DNA from: Costus lasius
Taxonomy: Eukaryota > Streptophyta > Magnoliopsida > Zingiberales > Costaceae
Assembly: GCA_027563935.2 (NCBI GenBank)
Contig: JANVAS020000231.1
Location: forward strand, 10,930,001 to 10,994,000
DNA: 64,000 nucleotides
Direction of reading: 5' to 3'
Of the stretch, positions 11,833 to 27,100 are shown piece after piece. The position numbers were made by a program, and so were the translations under genes. How positions within the stretch are numbered: the stretch's first letter is position 1; every line of letters starts with the position of its first letter. Below the pieces are notes generated by a model. It had not been told where the DNA came from. It saw nothing but the letters and a program-made list of their open reading frames with translations, and made no database searches.

Positions 11833-14800
11833 CAATATTACCACAGAGATCAAAATCGAGTTTAAGAAGAATATTAGGAGTAAGATAAATATGAAGATTA
11901 GAAGATTAAAATTGAAATCTGAGATAAAAATGAAGATAAAGATAATTATCAATAATAAGATCAATGTTATAATTAAGAATGAGAATAAGATTAATAACAA
12001 TTAAAGCTCATAATCGAGTTCAAAATTTTCATCATGATTAGATCAATATCAATATCAATAAAAATATTAAGATTAAAGACAAAGATTACAAACAAGATCA
12101 AAATTGAGTTTAAGATTAAGATTAAAAAGAAGATAAAAGATGAATATCAAAAGATGAGGTTTGAAAAAATGATTAAAATCATGATGAAGGACAAAATCAA
12201 TATTAAATTAATATTGCAAAATGATAAACATCAAATATGGATCATAATCAAGATCAATATCCTCATCATTAAAACATCAAGATAAAGATAAATATTAATA
12301 TCTAGATTAAAAATCAATATTACCACAGAGATCAAAATCGTGTTTAAGATGAATATTAGGAGTAAGATAAATATGAAGATTAGAAGATTAAAACCGAAAT
12401 CGGAGATCAAAATGAAGATGAAGATAATTATCAAGAATAACATCAATGTTATAATTAAGAATGAGAATATGATTAATAACAATTAAGGCTCATAATCGAG
12501 TTCAAAATTTTCATCATGATTAGATTAATATCAATATCAATAACAATATTAAGATTGAAGACCAATATTACAAACAAGATCAAAATCGAGTTTAAGATTA
12601 AGATTAAGAAGAAGATAAAGATGAATATCATAAGAAGAAGTTTGAAAAAATGATTAAAATCATGATCAACATCATGATCATGGACAAAATCAATATTAAA
12701 TTAATATTGCAAAATGATAAATATCAAATATGGATCATAATCAAGATCAATATCCTCATCATTAAAAGATCAAGATAAAGATAAATATTAATATCAAGAT
12801 TGAAAATCAATATTACCACAGAGATCAAAATCGTGTTTAAGATGAATATTAGGAGTAAGATAAATATGAAGATTAGAAGATTAAAACCGAAATCGGAGAT
12901 CAAAATGAAGATGAAGATAATTATCAAGAATAACATCAATGTTATAATTAAGAATGAGAATATGATTAATAACAATTAAGGCTCATAAACGAGTTCAAAA
13001 TTTTCATCATGATTAGATTAATATCAATATCAATAACAATATTAAGATTGAAGACCAATATTACAAACAAGATCAAAATCGAGTTTAAGATTAAGATTAA
13101 GAAGAAGATAAAGATGAATATCATAAGAAGAAATTTGAAAAAATGATTAAAATCATGATCAACATCATGATCATGGACAAAATCAATATTAAATTAATAT
13201 TGCAAAATGATAAATATCAAATATGGATCATAATCAAGATCAATATCCTCATCATTAAAAGATCAAGATAAAGATAAATATTAATATCAAGATTGAAAAT
13301 CAATATTACCACAGAGATCAAAATCGTGTTTAAGATGAATATTAGGAGTAAGATAAATATGAAGATTAGAAGATTAAAACCGAAATCGGAGATCAAAATG
13401 AAGATGAAGATAATTATCAAGAATAACATCAATGTTATAATTAAGAATGAGAATATGATTAATAACAATTAAGGCTCATAATCGAGTTCAAAATTTTCAT
13501 CATGATTAGATTAATATCAATATCAATAACAATATTAAGATTGAAGACCAATATTACAAACAAGATCAAAATCGAGTTTAAGATTAAGATTAAGAAGAAG
13601 ATAAAGATGAATATCATAAGAAGAAGTTTGAAAAAATGATTAAAATCATGATCAACATCATGATCATGGACAAAATCAATATTAAATTAATATTGCAAAA
13701 TGATAAATATCAAATATGGATCATAATCAAGATCAATATCCTCATCATTAAAAGATCAAGATAAAGATAAATATTAATATCAAGATTGAAAATCAATATT
13801 ACCACAGAGATCAAAATCGTGTGTAAGATGAATATTAGGAGTAAGATAAATATGAAGATTAGAAGATTAAAACCGAAATCGGAGATCAAAATGAAGATGA
13901 AGATAATTATCAAGAATAACATCAATGTTATAATTAAGAATGAGAATATGATTAATAACAATTAAGGCTCATAATCGAGTTCAAAATTTTCATCATGATT
14001 AGATTAATATCAATATCAATAACAATATTTAGATTGAAGACCAATATTACAAACAAGATCAAAATCGAGTTTAAGATTAAGATTAAAAAGAAGATAAAGA
14101 TGAATATCATAAGAAGAAGTTTGAAAAAATGATTAAAATCATGATCAACATCATGATCATGGACAAAATCAATATTAAATTAATATTGCAAAATGATAAA
14201 TATCAAATATGGATCATAATCAAGATCAATATCCTCATCATTAAAAGATCAAGATAAAGATAAATATTAATATCAAGATTGAAAATCAATATTACCACAG
14301 AGATCAAAATCGTGTTTAAGATGAATATTAGGAGTAAGATAAATATGAAGATTAGAAGATTAAAACCGAAATCGGAGATCAAAATGAAGATGAAGATAAT
14401 TATCAAGAATAACATCAATGTTATAATTAAGAATGAGAATATGATTAATAACAATTAAGGCTCATAAACGAGTTCAAAATTTTCATCATGATTAGATTAA
14501 TATCAATATCAATAACAATATTAAGATTGAAGACCAATATTACAAACAAGATCAAAATCGAGTTTAAGATTAAGATTAAGAAGAAGATAAAGATGAATAT
14601 CATAAGAAGAAATTTGAAAAAATGATTAAAATCATGATCAACATCATGATCATGGACAAAATCAATATTAAATTAATATTGCAAAATGATAAATATCAAA
14701 TATGGATCATAATCAAGATCAATATCCTCATCATTAAAAGATCAAGATAAAGATAAATATTAATATCAAGATTGAAAATCAATATTACCACAGAGATCAA

Positions 14801-15272
14801 AATCGTGTTTAAGATGAATATTAGGAGTAAGATAAATATGAAGATTAGAAGATTAAAACCGAAATCGGAGATCAAAATGAAGATGAAGATAATTATCAAG
14901 AATAACATCAATGTTATAATTAAGAATGAGAATATGATTAATAACAATTAAGGCTCATAATCGAGTTCAAAATTTTCATCATGATTAGATTAATATCAAT
15001 ATCAATAACAATATTAAGATTGAAGACCAATATTACAAACAAGATCAAAATCGAGTTTAAGATTAAGATTAAGAAGAAGATTAAGATGAATATCATAAGA
15101 AGAAGTTTGAAAAAATGATTAAAATCATGATCAACATCATGATCATGGACAAAATCAATATTAAATTAATATTGCAAAATGATAAATATCAAATATGGAT
15201 CATAATCAAGATCAATATCCTCATCATTAAAAGATCAAGATAAAGATAAATATTAATATCAAGATTGAAAAT
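11833..15272. repeat. 7-monomer HOR opened by an F-type monomer (3440 bp)
   Basis: The first monomer is F type ('tcgagtttaagaagaat', 'aaattgaaatctgag', 'caataataagatc'). It ends with the 12-bp deletion form 'atgatgaaggac' near 12182 and a private one-base insertion 'gataaaagatg' near 12136. The next monomer (12315) has 'cattaaaacatc' and 'atctagatt'. Five C or D type monomers follow. The block length fits seven monomers minus 11 bp (minus 12, plus 1). Confidence 0.85.
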
Positions 15273-17725
15273 CAATATTACCACAGAGATCAAAATCGAG
15301 TTTAAGAAGAATATTAGGAGTAAGATAAATATGAAGATTAGAAGATTAAAATTGAAATCTGAGATAAAAATGAAGATAAAGATAATTATCAATAATAAGA
15401 TCAATGTTATAATTAAGAATGAGAATAAGATTAATAACAATTAAAGCTCATAATCGAGTTCAAAATTTTCATCATGATTAGATCAATATCAATATCAATA
15501 AAAATATTAAGATTAAAGACAAAGATTACAAACAAGATCAAAATTGAGTTTAAGATTAAGATTAAAAAGAAGATAAAGATGAATATCAAAAGATGAGGTT
15601 TGAAAAAATGATTAAAATCATGATGAAGGACAAAATCAATATTAAATTAATATTGCAAAATGATAAACATCAAATATGGATCATAATCAAGATCAATATC
15701 CTCATCATTAAAACATCAAGATAAAGATAAATATTAATATCTAGATTAAAAATCAATATTACCACAGAGATCAAAATCGTGTTTAAGATGAATATTAGGA
15801 GTAAGATAAATATGAAGATTAGAAGATTAAAACCGAAATCGGAGATCAAAATGAAGATGAAGATAATTATCAAGAATAACATCAATGTTATAATTAAGAA
15901 TGAGAATATGATTAATAACAATTAAGGCTCATAATCGAGTTCAAAATTTTCATCATGATTAGATTAATATCAATATCAATAACAATATTAAGATTGAAGA
16001 CCAATATTACAAACAAGATCAAAATCGAGTTTAAGATTAAGATTAAGAAGAAGATAAAGATGAATATCATAAGAAGAAGTTTGAAAAAATGATTAAAATC
16101 ATGATCAACATCATGATCATGGACAAAATCAATATTAAATTAATATTGCAAAATGATAAATATCAAATATGGATCATAATCAAGATCAATATCCTCATCA
16201 TTAAAAGATCAAGATAAAGATAAATATTAATATCAAGATTGAAAATCAATATTACCACAGAGATCAAAATCGTGTGTAAGATGAATATTAGGAGTAAGAT
16301 AAATATGAAGATTAGAAGATTAAAACCGAAATCGGAGATCAAAATGAAGATGAAGATAATTATCAAGAATAACATCAATGTTATAATTAAGAATGAGAAT
16401 ATGATTAATAACAATTAAGGCTCATAATCGAGTTCAAAATTTTCATCATGATTAGATTAATATCAATATCAATAACAATATTTAGATTGAAGACCAATAT
16501 TACAAACAAGATCAAAATCGAGTTTAAGATTAAGATTAAAAAGAAGATAAAGATGAATATCATAAGAAGAAGTTTGAAAAAATGATTAAAATCATGATCA
16601 ACATCATGATCATGGACAAAATCAATATTAAATTAATATTGCAAAATGATAAATATCAAATATGGATCATAATCAAGATCAATATCCTCATCATTAAAAG
16701 ATCAAGATAAAGATAAATATTAATATCAAGATTGAAAATCAATATTACCACAGAGATCAAAATCGTGTTTAAGATGAATATTAGGAGTAAGATAAATATG
16801 AAGATTAGAAGATTAAAACCGAAATCGGAGATCAAAATGAAGATGAAGATAATTATCAAGAATAACATCAATGTTATAATTAAGAATGAGAATATGATTA
16901 ATAACAATTAAGGCTCATAATCGAGTTCAAAATTTTCATCATGATTAGATTAATATCAATATCAATAACAATATTTAGATTGAAGACCAATATTACAAAC
17001 AAGATCAAAATCGAGTTTAAGATTAAGATTAAAAAGAAGATAAAGATGAATATCATAAGAAGAAGTTTGAAAAAATGATTAAAATCATGATCAACATCAT
17101 GATCATGGACAAAATCAATATTAAATTAATATTGCAAAATGATAAATATCAAATATGGATCATAATCAAGATCAATATCCTCATCATTAAAAGATCAAGA
17201 TAAAGATAAATATTAATATCAAGATTGAAAATCAATATTACCACAGAGATCAAAATCGTGTTTAAGATGAATATTAGGAGTAAGATAAATATGAAGATTA
17301 GAAGATTAAAACCGAAATCGGAGATCAAAATGAAGATGAAGATAATTATCAAGAATAACATCAATGTTATAATTAAGAATGAGAATATGATTAATAACAA
17401 TTAAGGCTCATAATCGAGTTCAAAATTTTCATCATGATTAGATTAATATCAATATCAATAACAATATTAAGATTGAAGACCAATATTACAAACAAGATCA
17501 AAATCGAGTTTAAGATTAAGATTAAGAAGAAGATAAAGATGAATATCATAAGAAGAAGTTTGAAAAAATGATTAAAATCATGATCAACATCATGATCATG
17601 GACAAAATCAATATTAAATTAATATTGCAAAATGATAAATATCAAATATGGATCATAATCAAGATCAATATCCTCATCATTAAAAGATCAAGATAAAGAT
17701 AAATATTAATATCAAGATTGAAAAT
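15273..17725. repeat. 5-monomer HOR opened by an F-type monomer (2453 bp)
   Basis: The block repeats the start of the preceding 7-mer (F monomer, 'atgatgaaggac', then the 'cattaaaacatc' monomer at 15754) followed by D, C and C monomers. The length is five monomers minus 12 bp. Relative to the 7-mer it lacks two C-type monomers, which suggests unequal exchange in register. Confidence 0.85.
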
Positions 17726-18699
17726 CAATATTACCACAGAGATCAAAATCGAGTTTAAGAAGAATATTAGGAGTAAGATAAATATGAAGATTAGAAGATT
17801 AAAATTGAAATCTGAGATAAAAATGAAGATAAAGATAATTATCAATAATAAGATCAATGTTATAATTAAGAATGAGAATAAGATTAATAACAATTAAAGC
17901 TCATAATCGATTTCAAAATTTTCATCATGATTAGATCAATATCAATATCAATAAAAATATTAAGATTAAAGACAAAGATTACAAACAAGATCAAAATTGA
18001 GTTTAAGATTAAGATTAAAAAGAAGATAAAGATGAATATCAAAAGATGAGGTTTGAAAAAATGATTAAAATCATGATGAAGGACAAAATCAATATTAAAT
18101 TAATATTGCAAAATGATAAACATCAAATATGGATCATAATCAAGATCAATATCCTCATCATTAAAACATCAAGATAAAGATAAATATTAATATCTAGATT
18201 AAAAATCAATATTACCACAGAGATCAAAATCGTGTTTAAGATGAATATTAGGAGTAAGATAAATATGAAGATTAGAAGATTAAAACCGAAATCGGAGATA
18301 AAAATGAAGATAAAGATAATTATCAAGAATAACATCAATGTTATAATTAAGAATGAGAATATGATTAATAACAATTAAGGCACATAATCGAGTTCAAAAT
18401 ATTCATCATGATTAGATTAATATCAATATCAATAACAATATTAAGATTGAAGACCAATATTAAAAACAAGATCAAAATCGAGTTTAAGATTAAGATTAAA
18501 AAGAAGATAAAGATGAATATCATAAGAAGAAGTTTGAAAAAATGATTAAAATCATGATCAACATCATGATCATGGACGAAATCAATATTAAATTAATATT
18601 GCAAAATGATAAATATCAAATATGGATCATAATCAAGATCAATATCCTCATCATTAAAAGATCAAGATAAAGATAAATATTAATATCAAGATTGAAAAT
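17726..18699. repeat. 2-monomer HOR opened by an F-type monomer (974 bp)
   Basis: An F monomer with the 12-bp deletion is followed by a 'cattaaaacatc' monomer at 18207, and then by another F monomer at 18700. The 18207 monomer is mosaic: left-type 'tcgtgtttaag' and 'aaaccgaaatcgg', then right-type 'gagataaaaatgaagataaag'. Private changes include 'aaggcacataatc' near 18379 and 'atggacgaaatc' near 18574. Confidence 0.82.
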
Positions 18700-19164
18700 C
18701 AATATTACCACAGAGATCAAAATCGAGTTTAAGAAGAATATTAGGAGTAAGATAAATATGAAGATTAGAAGATTAAAATTGAAATCTGAGATAAAAATGA
18801 AGATAAAGATAATTATCAATAATAAGATCAATGTTATAATTAAGAATGAGAATAAGATTAATAACAATTAAAGCTCATAATCGAGTTCAAAATTTTCATC
18901 ATGATTAGATCAATATCAATATCAATAAAAATATTAAGATTAAAGACAAAGATTACAAACAAGATCAAAATTGAGTTTAAGATTAAGATTAAAAAGAAGA
19001 TAAAGATGAATATCAAAAGATGAGGTTTGAAAAATTGATTAAAATCATGATCAAGGACAAAATCAATATTAAATTAATATTGCAAAATGTTTCATAATCA
19101 AGATCAATATCCTCATCATTAAAACATCAAGATAAAGATAAATATTAATATCTAGATTAAAAAT
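18700..19164. repeat. Short monomer, 465 bp (12-bp plus 16-bp deletions)
   Basis: The F-type monomer at 18700 has the 12-bp slippage deletion near 19052 and a second deletion at 19089, where 'gcaaaatgtttcataatc' replaces the usual 'gcaaaatg...ggatcataatc' and 16 bp are missing. The two changes account exactly for the 465-bp length. The second deletion is seen in no other monomer here. Confidence 0.85.
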
Positions 19165-20137
19165 CAATGTTACCACAGAGATCAAAATCGTGTTTAAGAT
19201 GAATATTAGGAGTAAGATAAATATGAAGATTAGAAGATTAAAACTGAAATCTGAGATCAAAATGAAGATGAAGATAATTATCAAGAATAAGATCAATGTT
19301 ATAATTAAGAATGAGCATAAGATTAATAACAATTAAAGCTCATAATCGAGTTCAAAATTTTCATCATGATTAGATCAATATCAATATCAATAAAAATATT
19401 AAGATTGAAGACCAATATTAAAAACAAGATCAAAATCGAGTTTAAGATTAAGATTAAAAAGAAGATAAAGATGAATATCATAAGAAGAAGTTTGAAAAAA
19501 TGATTAAAATCATGATCAACATCATGATCATGGACAAAATCAATATTAAATTAAAATTGCAAAATGATAAATATCAAATATGAATCATAATCAAGATCAA
19601 TATCCTCATCATTAAAAGATCAAGATAAAGATAAATATTAATATCAAGATTGAAAATCAATATTACCACAGAGATCAAAATCGAGTTTAAGAAGAATATT
19701 AGGAGTAAGATAAATATGAAGATTAGAAGATTAAATCCGAAATATGAGATAAAAATGAAGATAAAGATAATTATCAAGAATAAGATCAATATTATAATAA
19801 CGAATGAGAATAAGATTAATAACAATTAAAGCTCATAATCGAGTTCAAAATTTTCATCATGATTAGATCAATATCAATATCAATAAAAATATTAAGATTA
19901 AAGACCAAGATTACAAACAAGATCAAAATCAAGTTTAAGATTAAGATTAAAAAAAAGATAAAGATGAATATCATAAGAAAAAGTTTGAAAAAATGATTAA
20001 AATCATGATCATGGACAAAATCAATATTAAATTAATATTGCAAAATGATAAATATCAAATATGGATCATAATCAAGATCAATATCCACATCATTAAAAGA
20101 TCAAGATAAAGATACATATTAATATCAAGATTGAAAT

Positions 20138-21123
20138 CAATATTACCACAGAGATCAAAATCGAGTTTAAGATGAATATTAGGAGTAAGATAAATATGAA
20201 GTTTAGAAGATTAAAACTGAAATCTGAGATCAAAATGAAGATGAAGATAATTATCAAGAATAAGATCAATGTTATAATTAAGAATGAGCATAAGATTAAT
20301 AACAATTAAAGCTCATAATCGAGTTCAAAATTTTCATCATGATTAGATCAATATCAATATCAATAAAAATATTAAGATTAAAGACCAAGATTACAAACAA
20401 AATCAAAATTGAGTTTAAGATTAAGATTAAAAAGATGATAAAGATGAATATCAAAAGATGAAGTTTGAAAAAATGATTAAAATCATGATCAACATCATGA
20501 TCATGGACAAAATCAATATTAAATTAATATTGCAAAATGATAAACATCAAATATGGATCATAATCAAGATCAATATCCTCATCATTAAAAGATCAAGATA
20601 AAGATAAATATTAATATCAAGATTGAAAATTAATATTACCACAGAGATCAAAATTGAGTTTAAGATGAATATTAGGAGTAAGATAAAGTTGAAGATTATA
20701 AGATTAAAACTGAAATCGGAGATAAAAATGAAGATAAAGATAATTATCAATAATAAGATCAATGTTATAATTAAGAATGAGAATAAGATTAATAACAATT
20801 AAAGCTCATAATCGAGTTCAAAATTTTCATCATGATTGGATCAATATCAATATCAATAAAAATATTAAGATTAAAGACCAAGATTACAAACATGATCAAA
20901 ATCAAGTTTAAGATTAAGATTAAAAAAAAGATAAAGATGAATATCATAAGAAAAAGTTTGAAAAAATGATTAAAATCATGATCAACATCATGATCATGGA
21001 CAAAATCAATATTAAATTAATATTGCAAAATGATAAATATCAAATATGGATCATAATCAAGATCAATATCCTCATCATTAAAAGATCAAGATAAAGATAC
21101 ATATTAATATCAAGATTGAAAAT
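20138..21123. repeat. Mosaic pair with a 'gatacatatt' entry and B-like follower
   Basis: The monomer at 20138 follows a 12-bp deletion and a one-base loss ('gattgaaatcaat'). It carries 'gatacatatt' just before its start and 'gaagtttagaag' inside. The monomer at 20631 is B-like at first ('attaatattacc', 'gttgaagattataag') and right-type later ('gagataaaaatgaagataaag'). The same combination of a 'gaaatcaat' monomer followed by this mosaic recurs at 28494-28988, about 8.36 kb downstream. Confidence 0.65.
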
Positions 21124-24100
21124 CAATATTACCACAGAGATCAAAATCGAGTTTAAGATGAATATTAGGAGTAAGATAAATATGAAGATTAGAAGATTAA
21201 AACTGAAATCTGAGATCAAAATGAAGATGAAGATAATTATCAAGAATAAGATCAATGTTATAATTAAGAATGAGAATAAGATTAATAACAATTAAAGCTC
21301 ATAATCGAGTTCAAAATTTTCATCAGGATTAGATCATTATCAATATCAATAAAAATATTAAGATTAAAGACCAAGATTACAAACAAGATCAAAACAGAGT
21401 CTAAGATTAAGATTAAAAAGAAGATAAAGATGAATATCATAGAAGAAGTTTGAAAAAATGATTAAAATCATGATCAACATCATGATCATGGACAAAATCA
21501 ATATTAAATTAATATTGCAAAATGATAAATATCAAATATGGATCATAATCAAGATCAATATCCTCATCATTAAAAGATCAAGATAAAGATAAATATTAAT
21601 ATCAAGATTGAAAATCAATATTACCACAGAGATCAATATCGTGTTTAAGATGAATATTAGGAGTAAGATAAATATGAAGATTAGAAGATTAAAACCGAAA
21701 TCGGAGATCAAAATGAAGATGAAGATAATTATCAAGAATAAGATCAATGTTATAATTAAGAATGAGAATATGATTAATAACAATTAAGGCTCATAATCGA
21801 GTTCAAAATTTTCATCATGATTAGATTAATATCAATATCAATAACAATATTAAGATTGAAGACCAATATTACAAACAAGATCAAAATCGAGTTTAAGATT
21901 AAGATTAAAAAGAAGATAACGATGAATATCATAAGAAGAAGTTTGAAAAAATGATTAAAATCATGATCAACATCATGATCATGGACAAAATCAATATTAA
22001 ATTAATATTGCAAAATGATAAATATCAAATATGGATCATAATCAAGATCAATATCCTCATCATTAAAAGATCAAGATAAAGATAAATATTAATATCAAGA
22101 TTGAAAATCAATATTACCACAGAGATCAAAATCGTGTTTAAGATGAATATTAGGAGTAAGATAAATATGAAGATTAGAAGATTAAAACCGAAATCGGAGA
22201 TCAAAATGAAGATGAAGATAATTATCAAGAATAACATCAATGTTATAATTAAGAATGAGAATATGATTAATAACAATTAAGGCTCATAATCGAGTTCAAA
22301 ATTTTCATCATGATTAGATTAATATCAATATCAATAACAATATTAAGATTGAAGACCAATATTACAAACAAGATCAAAATCGAGTTTAAGATTAAGATTA
22401 AAAAGAAGATAAAGATGAATATCATAAGAAGAAGTTTGAAAAAATGATTAAAATCATGATCAACATCATGATCATGGACAAAATCAATATTAAATTAATA
22501 TTGCAAAATGATAAATATCAAATATGGATCATAATCAAGATCAATATCCTCATCATTAAAAGATCAAAATAAAGATAAATATTAATATCAAGATTGAAAA
22601 TCAATATTACCACAGAGATCAAAATCGTGTGTAAGATGAATATTAGGAGTAAGATAAATATGAAGATTAGAAGATTAAAACCGAAATCGGAGATCAAAAT
22701 GAAGATGAAGATAATTATCAAGAATAACATCAATGTTATAATTAAGAATGAGAATATGATTAATAACAATTAAGGCTCATAATCGAGTTCAAAATTTTCA
22801 TCATGATTAGATTAATATCAACATCAATAACAATATTTAGATTGAAGACCAATATTACAAACAAGATCAAAATCGAGTTTAAGATTAAGATTAAAAAGAA
22901 GATAAAGATGAATATCATAAGAAAAAGTTTGAAAAAATGATTAAAATCATGATCAACATCATGATCATGGACAAAATCAATATTAAATTAATATTGCAAA
23001 ATGATAAACATCAAATATGGATCATAATCAAGATCAATATCCTCATCATTAAAAGATCAAGATAAAGATAAATATTAATATCAAGATTGAAAATTAATAT
23101 TACCACAGAGATCAAAATTGAGTTTAAGATGAATATTAGGAGTAAGATAAAGTTGAAGATTATAAGATTAAAACTGAAATTGGAGATCAAAATGAAGATG
23201 AAGATAATTATCAAGAATAAGATCAATGTTATAATAACGAATGAGAATAAGATTAATAACAATTAAAGCTCATAATCGAGTTCAAAACTTTCATCATGAT
23301 TAGATCATTACCAATATCAATAAAAATATTAAGATTAAAGACCAAGATTACAAACAAGATCAAAATCGAGTTTAAGATTAAGATTAAAAAGAAGATAAAC
23401 ATGAATATCAAAAGACGAAGTTTGAAAAAATGATTAAAATCATGATCAACATCATGATCATGGACAAAATCAATATTAAATTAATATTGCAAAATGATAA
23501 ACATCAAATATGGATCATAATAAAGATCAATATCCTCATCATTAAAACATCAAGATAAAGATAAATATTAATATCTAGATTGAAAATCAATATTACCATA
23601 GAGATCAAAATCGTGTTTAAGATGAATATTAGGAGTAAGATAAATATGAAGATTAGAAGATTAAATCCGAAATCTGAGATAAAAATGAAGATAAAGATAA
23701 TTATCAAGAATAAGATCAATGTTATAATTAAGAATGAGAATAAGATTAATAACAATTAAAGCTCATAATCGAGTTCAAAATTTTCATCATGATTAGATCA
23801 ATATCAATATCAATAAAAATATTAAGATTAAAGACCAAGATTACAAACAAAATCAAAATTGAGTTTAAGATTAAGATTAAAAAGAAGATAAAGATGAATA
23901 TCAAAAGATGAAGTTTGAAAAAAATGATTAAAATCATGATCAACATCATGATCATGGACAAAATCAATATTAAATTAATATTGCAAAATGATAAACATCA
24001 AATATGGATCATAATCAAGATCAATATCCTCATCATTAAAAGATCAAGATAAAGATAAATATTAATATCAAGATTGAAAATTAATATTACCACAGAGATC

Positions 24101-27100
24101 AAAATTGAGTTTAAGATAAATATTAGGAGTAAGATAAAGATGAAGATTATAAGATTAAAATTGAAATCTGAAATAAAAATGAAGATAAAGATAATTATCA
24201 ATAATAAGATCAATGTTATAATTAAGAATGAGAATAATATTAATAACAATTAAAGCTCATAATCGAGTTCAAAATTTTCATCATGATTAGATCAATATCA
24301 ATATCAATAAAAATATTAAGATTAAAGACCAAGATTACAAACAAGATCAAAATTGAGTTTAAGATTAAGATTAAAAAGAAGATAAAGATGAATATCAAAA
24401 GATGAAGTTTGAAAAAATGATTAAAATCATGATCAAGGACAAAATCAATATTAAATTAATATTGCAAAATGATAAACATCAAATATGGATCATAATCAAG
24501 ATCAATATCCTCATCATTAAAAGATCAAGATAAAGATAAATATTAATATCAAGATTGAAAATTAATATTATCACAGAGATCAAAATTGAGTTTAAGATGA
24601 ATATTAGGAGTAAGATAGAGTTGAAGATTATAAGATTAAAACTGAAATCGGAGATCAAAATGAAGATGAAGATAATTATCAAGAATAAGATCAAAGTTAT
24701 AATAACGAATGAGAATAAAATTAATAACAATTAAAGCTCATAATCGAGTTCAAAATTTTCATCATGATTAGATCAATATCAATATCTATAAAAATATTAA
24801 GATTAAAGACCAAGATTACAAACATGATCAAAATCAAGTTTAAGATTAAGATTAAAAAAAAGATAAAGATGAATATCATAAGAAAAAGTTTGAAAAAATG
24901 ATTGAAATCATGATCAACATCATGATCATGGACAAAATCAATATTAAATTAATATTGCAAAATGATAAATATCAAATATGGATCATAATCAAGATCAATA
25001 TCCTCATCATTAAAAGATCAAGATAAAGATACATATTAATATCAAGATTGAAAATCAATATTACCACAGAGATCAAAATCGAGTTTAAGATGAATATTAG
25101 GAGTAAGATAAATATGAAGATTAGAAGATTAAAACTGAAATCTGAGATCAAAAGGAAGATGAAGATAATTATCAAGAATAAGATCAATGTTATAATTAAG
25201 AATGAGAATAAGATTAATAACAATTAAAGCTCATAATCGAGTTCAAAATTTTCATCATGATTAGATCATTATCAATATCAATAAAAATATTAAGATTAAA
25301 GGCCAAGATTACAAACAAGATCAAAACAGAGTTTAAGATTAAGATTAAAAAGAAGATAAAGATGAATATCATAAGAAGAAGTTTGAAAAAATGATTAAAA
25401 TCATGATCAACATCATGATCATGGACAAAATCAATGTTAAATTAATATTGCAAAATGATAAACTTCAAATATGGATCATAATCAAGATCAATATCCTCAT
25501 CATTAAAACATCAAGATAAAGATAAATATTAATATCAAGATTGAAAATTAATATTACCACAGAGATCAAAATTGAGTTTAAGATAAATATTAGGAGTAAG
25601 ATAAAGATGAAGATTATAAGATTAAAATTGAAATCTGAGATAAAAATTAAGATAAAGATAATTATCAATAATAAGATCAATGTTATAATTAAGAATGAGA
25701 ATAAGATTAATAACAATTAAATCTCATAATCGAGTTCAAAATTTACATCATGATTAGATCAATATCAATATCAATAAAAATATTAAGATTAAAGAACAAG
25801 ATTACAAACAAGATCAAAATTGAGTTTAAGATTAAGATTAAAAAGAAGATAAAGATGAATATCAAAAGATGAAGTTTGAAAAAATGATTAAAATCATGAT
25901 CAAGGACAAAATCAATATTAAATTAATATTGCCAAATGATAAACATCAAATATGGATCATAATCAAGATCAATATCCTCATCATTAAAAGATCAAGATAA
26001 AGATAAATATTAATATCAAGATTGAAAATTAATATTATCACAGAGATCAAAATGGAGTTTAAGATGAATATTAGGAGTAAGATAAAGTTGAAGATTATAA
26101 GATTAAAACTGAAATCGGAGATCAAAATGAAGATGAAGATAATTATCAAGAATAAGATCAAAGTTATAATAACGAATGAGAATAAGATTAATAACAATTA
26201 AAGCTCATAATCGAGTTCAAAACTTTCATCATGATTAGATCAATATCAATATCAATAAAAATATTAAGATTAAAGACCAATATTACAAACAAGATCAAAA
26301 TCGAGTATAAGATTAAGATTAAAAAGAAGATAAAGATGAATATCATAAGAATAAGTTTGAAAAAATGATTAAAATCATGATCAACATCATGATCATGGAC
26401 AAATTCAATATTAAATTATTATTGCAAAATGATAAACATCAAATATGGATCATAATCAAGATCAATATCCTCATCATTAAAACATCAAGATAAAGATAAA
26501 TATTAATATCTAGATTGAAAATCAATATTACCACAGAGATCAAAATCGAGTGTAAGATGAATATTAGGAGTAAGATAAATATGAAGATTAGAAGATTAAA
26601 ACCGAAATCGGAGATCAAAATGCAGATGAAGATAATTATCAAGAATAAGATCAATGTTATAATTAAGAATGAGAATAAGATTAATAACAATTAAAGCTCA
26701 TAATCGAGTTCAAAATTTTCATCATGATTAGATCAATATCAATATCTATAAAAATATTAAGATTAAAGACCACGATTACAAACATGATCAAAATCAAGTT
26801 TAAGATTAAGATTAAAAAAAAGATAAAGATGAATATCATAAGAAAAAGTTTGAAAAAATGATTAAAATCATGATCAACATCATGATCATGGACAAAATCA
26901 ATATTAAATTAATATTGCAAAATGATAAATATCAAATATGGATCATAATCAAGATCAATATCCTCATCATTAAAAGATCAAGATAAAGATAGATATTAAT
27001 ATCAAGCTTGAAAATCAATATTACCACAGAGATCAAAATCGAGTTTAAGATGAATATTATGAGTAAGATAAATATGAAGATTAGAAGATTAAAACTGAAA

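Noticed and set aside
12034..12285. 83-codon plus-strand open frame
   Set aside because: It exists only because the one-base insertion near 12136 and the 12-bp deletion near 12182 remove stops present in other monomers. The product is a K/I-rich low-complexity string.
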